The position numbers were made by a program, and so were the translations under genes. The notes beneath the pieces are model-generated. The model made no database searches. It had not been told where the DNA came from and was given only the letters and a program-made list of their open reading frames with translations. DNA of 64,000 nucleotides from Paenibacillus rhizophilus (GTDB taxonomy: Bacteria > Bacillota > Bacilli > Paenibacillales > Paenibacillaceae), in contig NZ_RQPI01000011.1 in the NCBI RefSeq assembly GCF_003854965.1, positions 97,820 to 161,819 on the forward strand, given 5' to 3'. Below, piece by piece: positions 63,935 through 64,000 of this stretch; position 1 is the stretch's first letter; each line of letters opens with the position of its first letter.

Positions 63935-64000
63935 ATGAATAAGTATAGAGGTCAATCAACTTATACAGGTGAATGGGTATATGGTTCACTGGTAAATAAC
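63935..64000 (+). CDS. Phage protein, N-terminal fragment (possibly YopX-like)
   Basis: Twenty-two codons before the window ends, with YTGEWVYGSLVNN, a phrase often found at the start of YopX-family proteins. Strong ribosome site (AAGGGAGGG). The rest is outside. Confidence 0.5.
   Translation, partial: MNKYRGQSTYTGEWVYGSLVNN

Larger units (their letters stand above)
47708..64000. mobile_element. Integrated temperate phage (left part, continues beyond window)
   Basis: Directly behind groEL begins a block of phage genes: integrase, S24 repressor, Cro, excisionase-like protein, Rha-type regulator, replication genes, RecU, methyltransferases and many small overlapping ORFs. The left boundary must lie between the groEL stop and the end of int (47708-47830). 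No duplicated core can be identified because the right end is missing. No structural genes are in view. Confidence 0.9.

Overview
The window looks like chromosome of a Gram-positive endospore former of the Paenibacillus type. The evidence is strong purine-rich ribosome binding sites with many TTG/GTG starts, a CIRCE-controlled groESL operon, T-box leaders, an SspH-type spore protein, a SleB/CwlJ-type cell wall hydrolase, a Ku/LigD repair set and moderately high GC coding DNA. The genus is inferred from gene content, not from a marker gene.

Positions 1-47.7 kb are host backbone. In order they hold: the end of a dipeptide ABC transporter (dppA-B-C-like); a molybdate block (modA, modB, a HTH/PBP regulator, a molbindin); a dNTP triphosphohydrolase, an RNA/DNA methyltransferase-like protein, a 2-hydroxyacid dehydrogenase, ThpR, a SleB-like hydrolase, a UPF0173 hydrolase and an UgtP-like glycosyltransferase; a TetR regulator with a YhgE/Pip membrane protein; the glutamate synthase large subunit; a two-gene ABC exporter; a bactofilin plus M23 peptidase pair; cardiolipin synthase; a YitT protein; an NHEJ locus (Ku, ligase and polymerase as separate ORFs) beside sspH; two transporters; the tsaE-tsaB-rimI-tsaD operon (tRNA t6A); two tandem leucine T-boxes in front of leuA; a DnaA-box cluster; an ABC-F ATPase; formyl-THF cyclo-ligase, moaC and mogA; tatA/tatC; and groES-groEL. 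Molybdate uptake, cofactor synthesis and Tat export together suggest exported molybdoenzymes, although no such enzyme lies in the window.

From about 47.7 kb to the right edge lies the early half of a temperate phage or prophage. A tyrosine integrase sits directly behind groEL, followed by a CI-like S24 repressor, a divergent operator/promoter region, a Cro-like protein, an excisionase-like protein, a Rha-type regulator, replication genes (DUF4373 initiator-like protein, DnaC-like loader, RecU, a 'replication terminator'-type protein), many small overlapping ORFs, two cytosine-C5 methyltransferases, and YopX/DUF3310-type proteins. No structural genes and no second attachment site are visible, so the element continues past 64 kb.

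No tRNA, rRNA, insertion sequence or CRISPR array was found. The most unusual items are the tandem Leu T-boxes, the DnaA-box cluster, the paired TetR operators, the eight-copy repeat inside the phage methyltransferase, the 197-nt overlap of two replication genes, and a lone reverse-strand gene in the phage early region. All functional calls rest on reading motifs by eye; no database search was possible.
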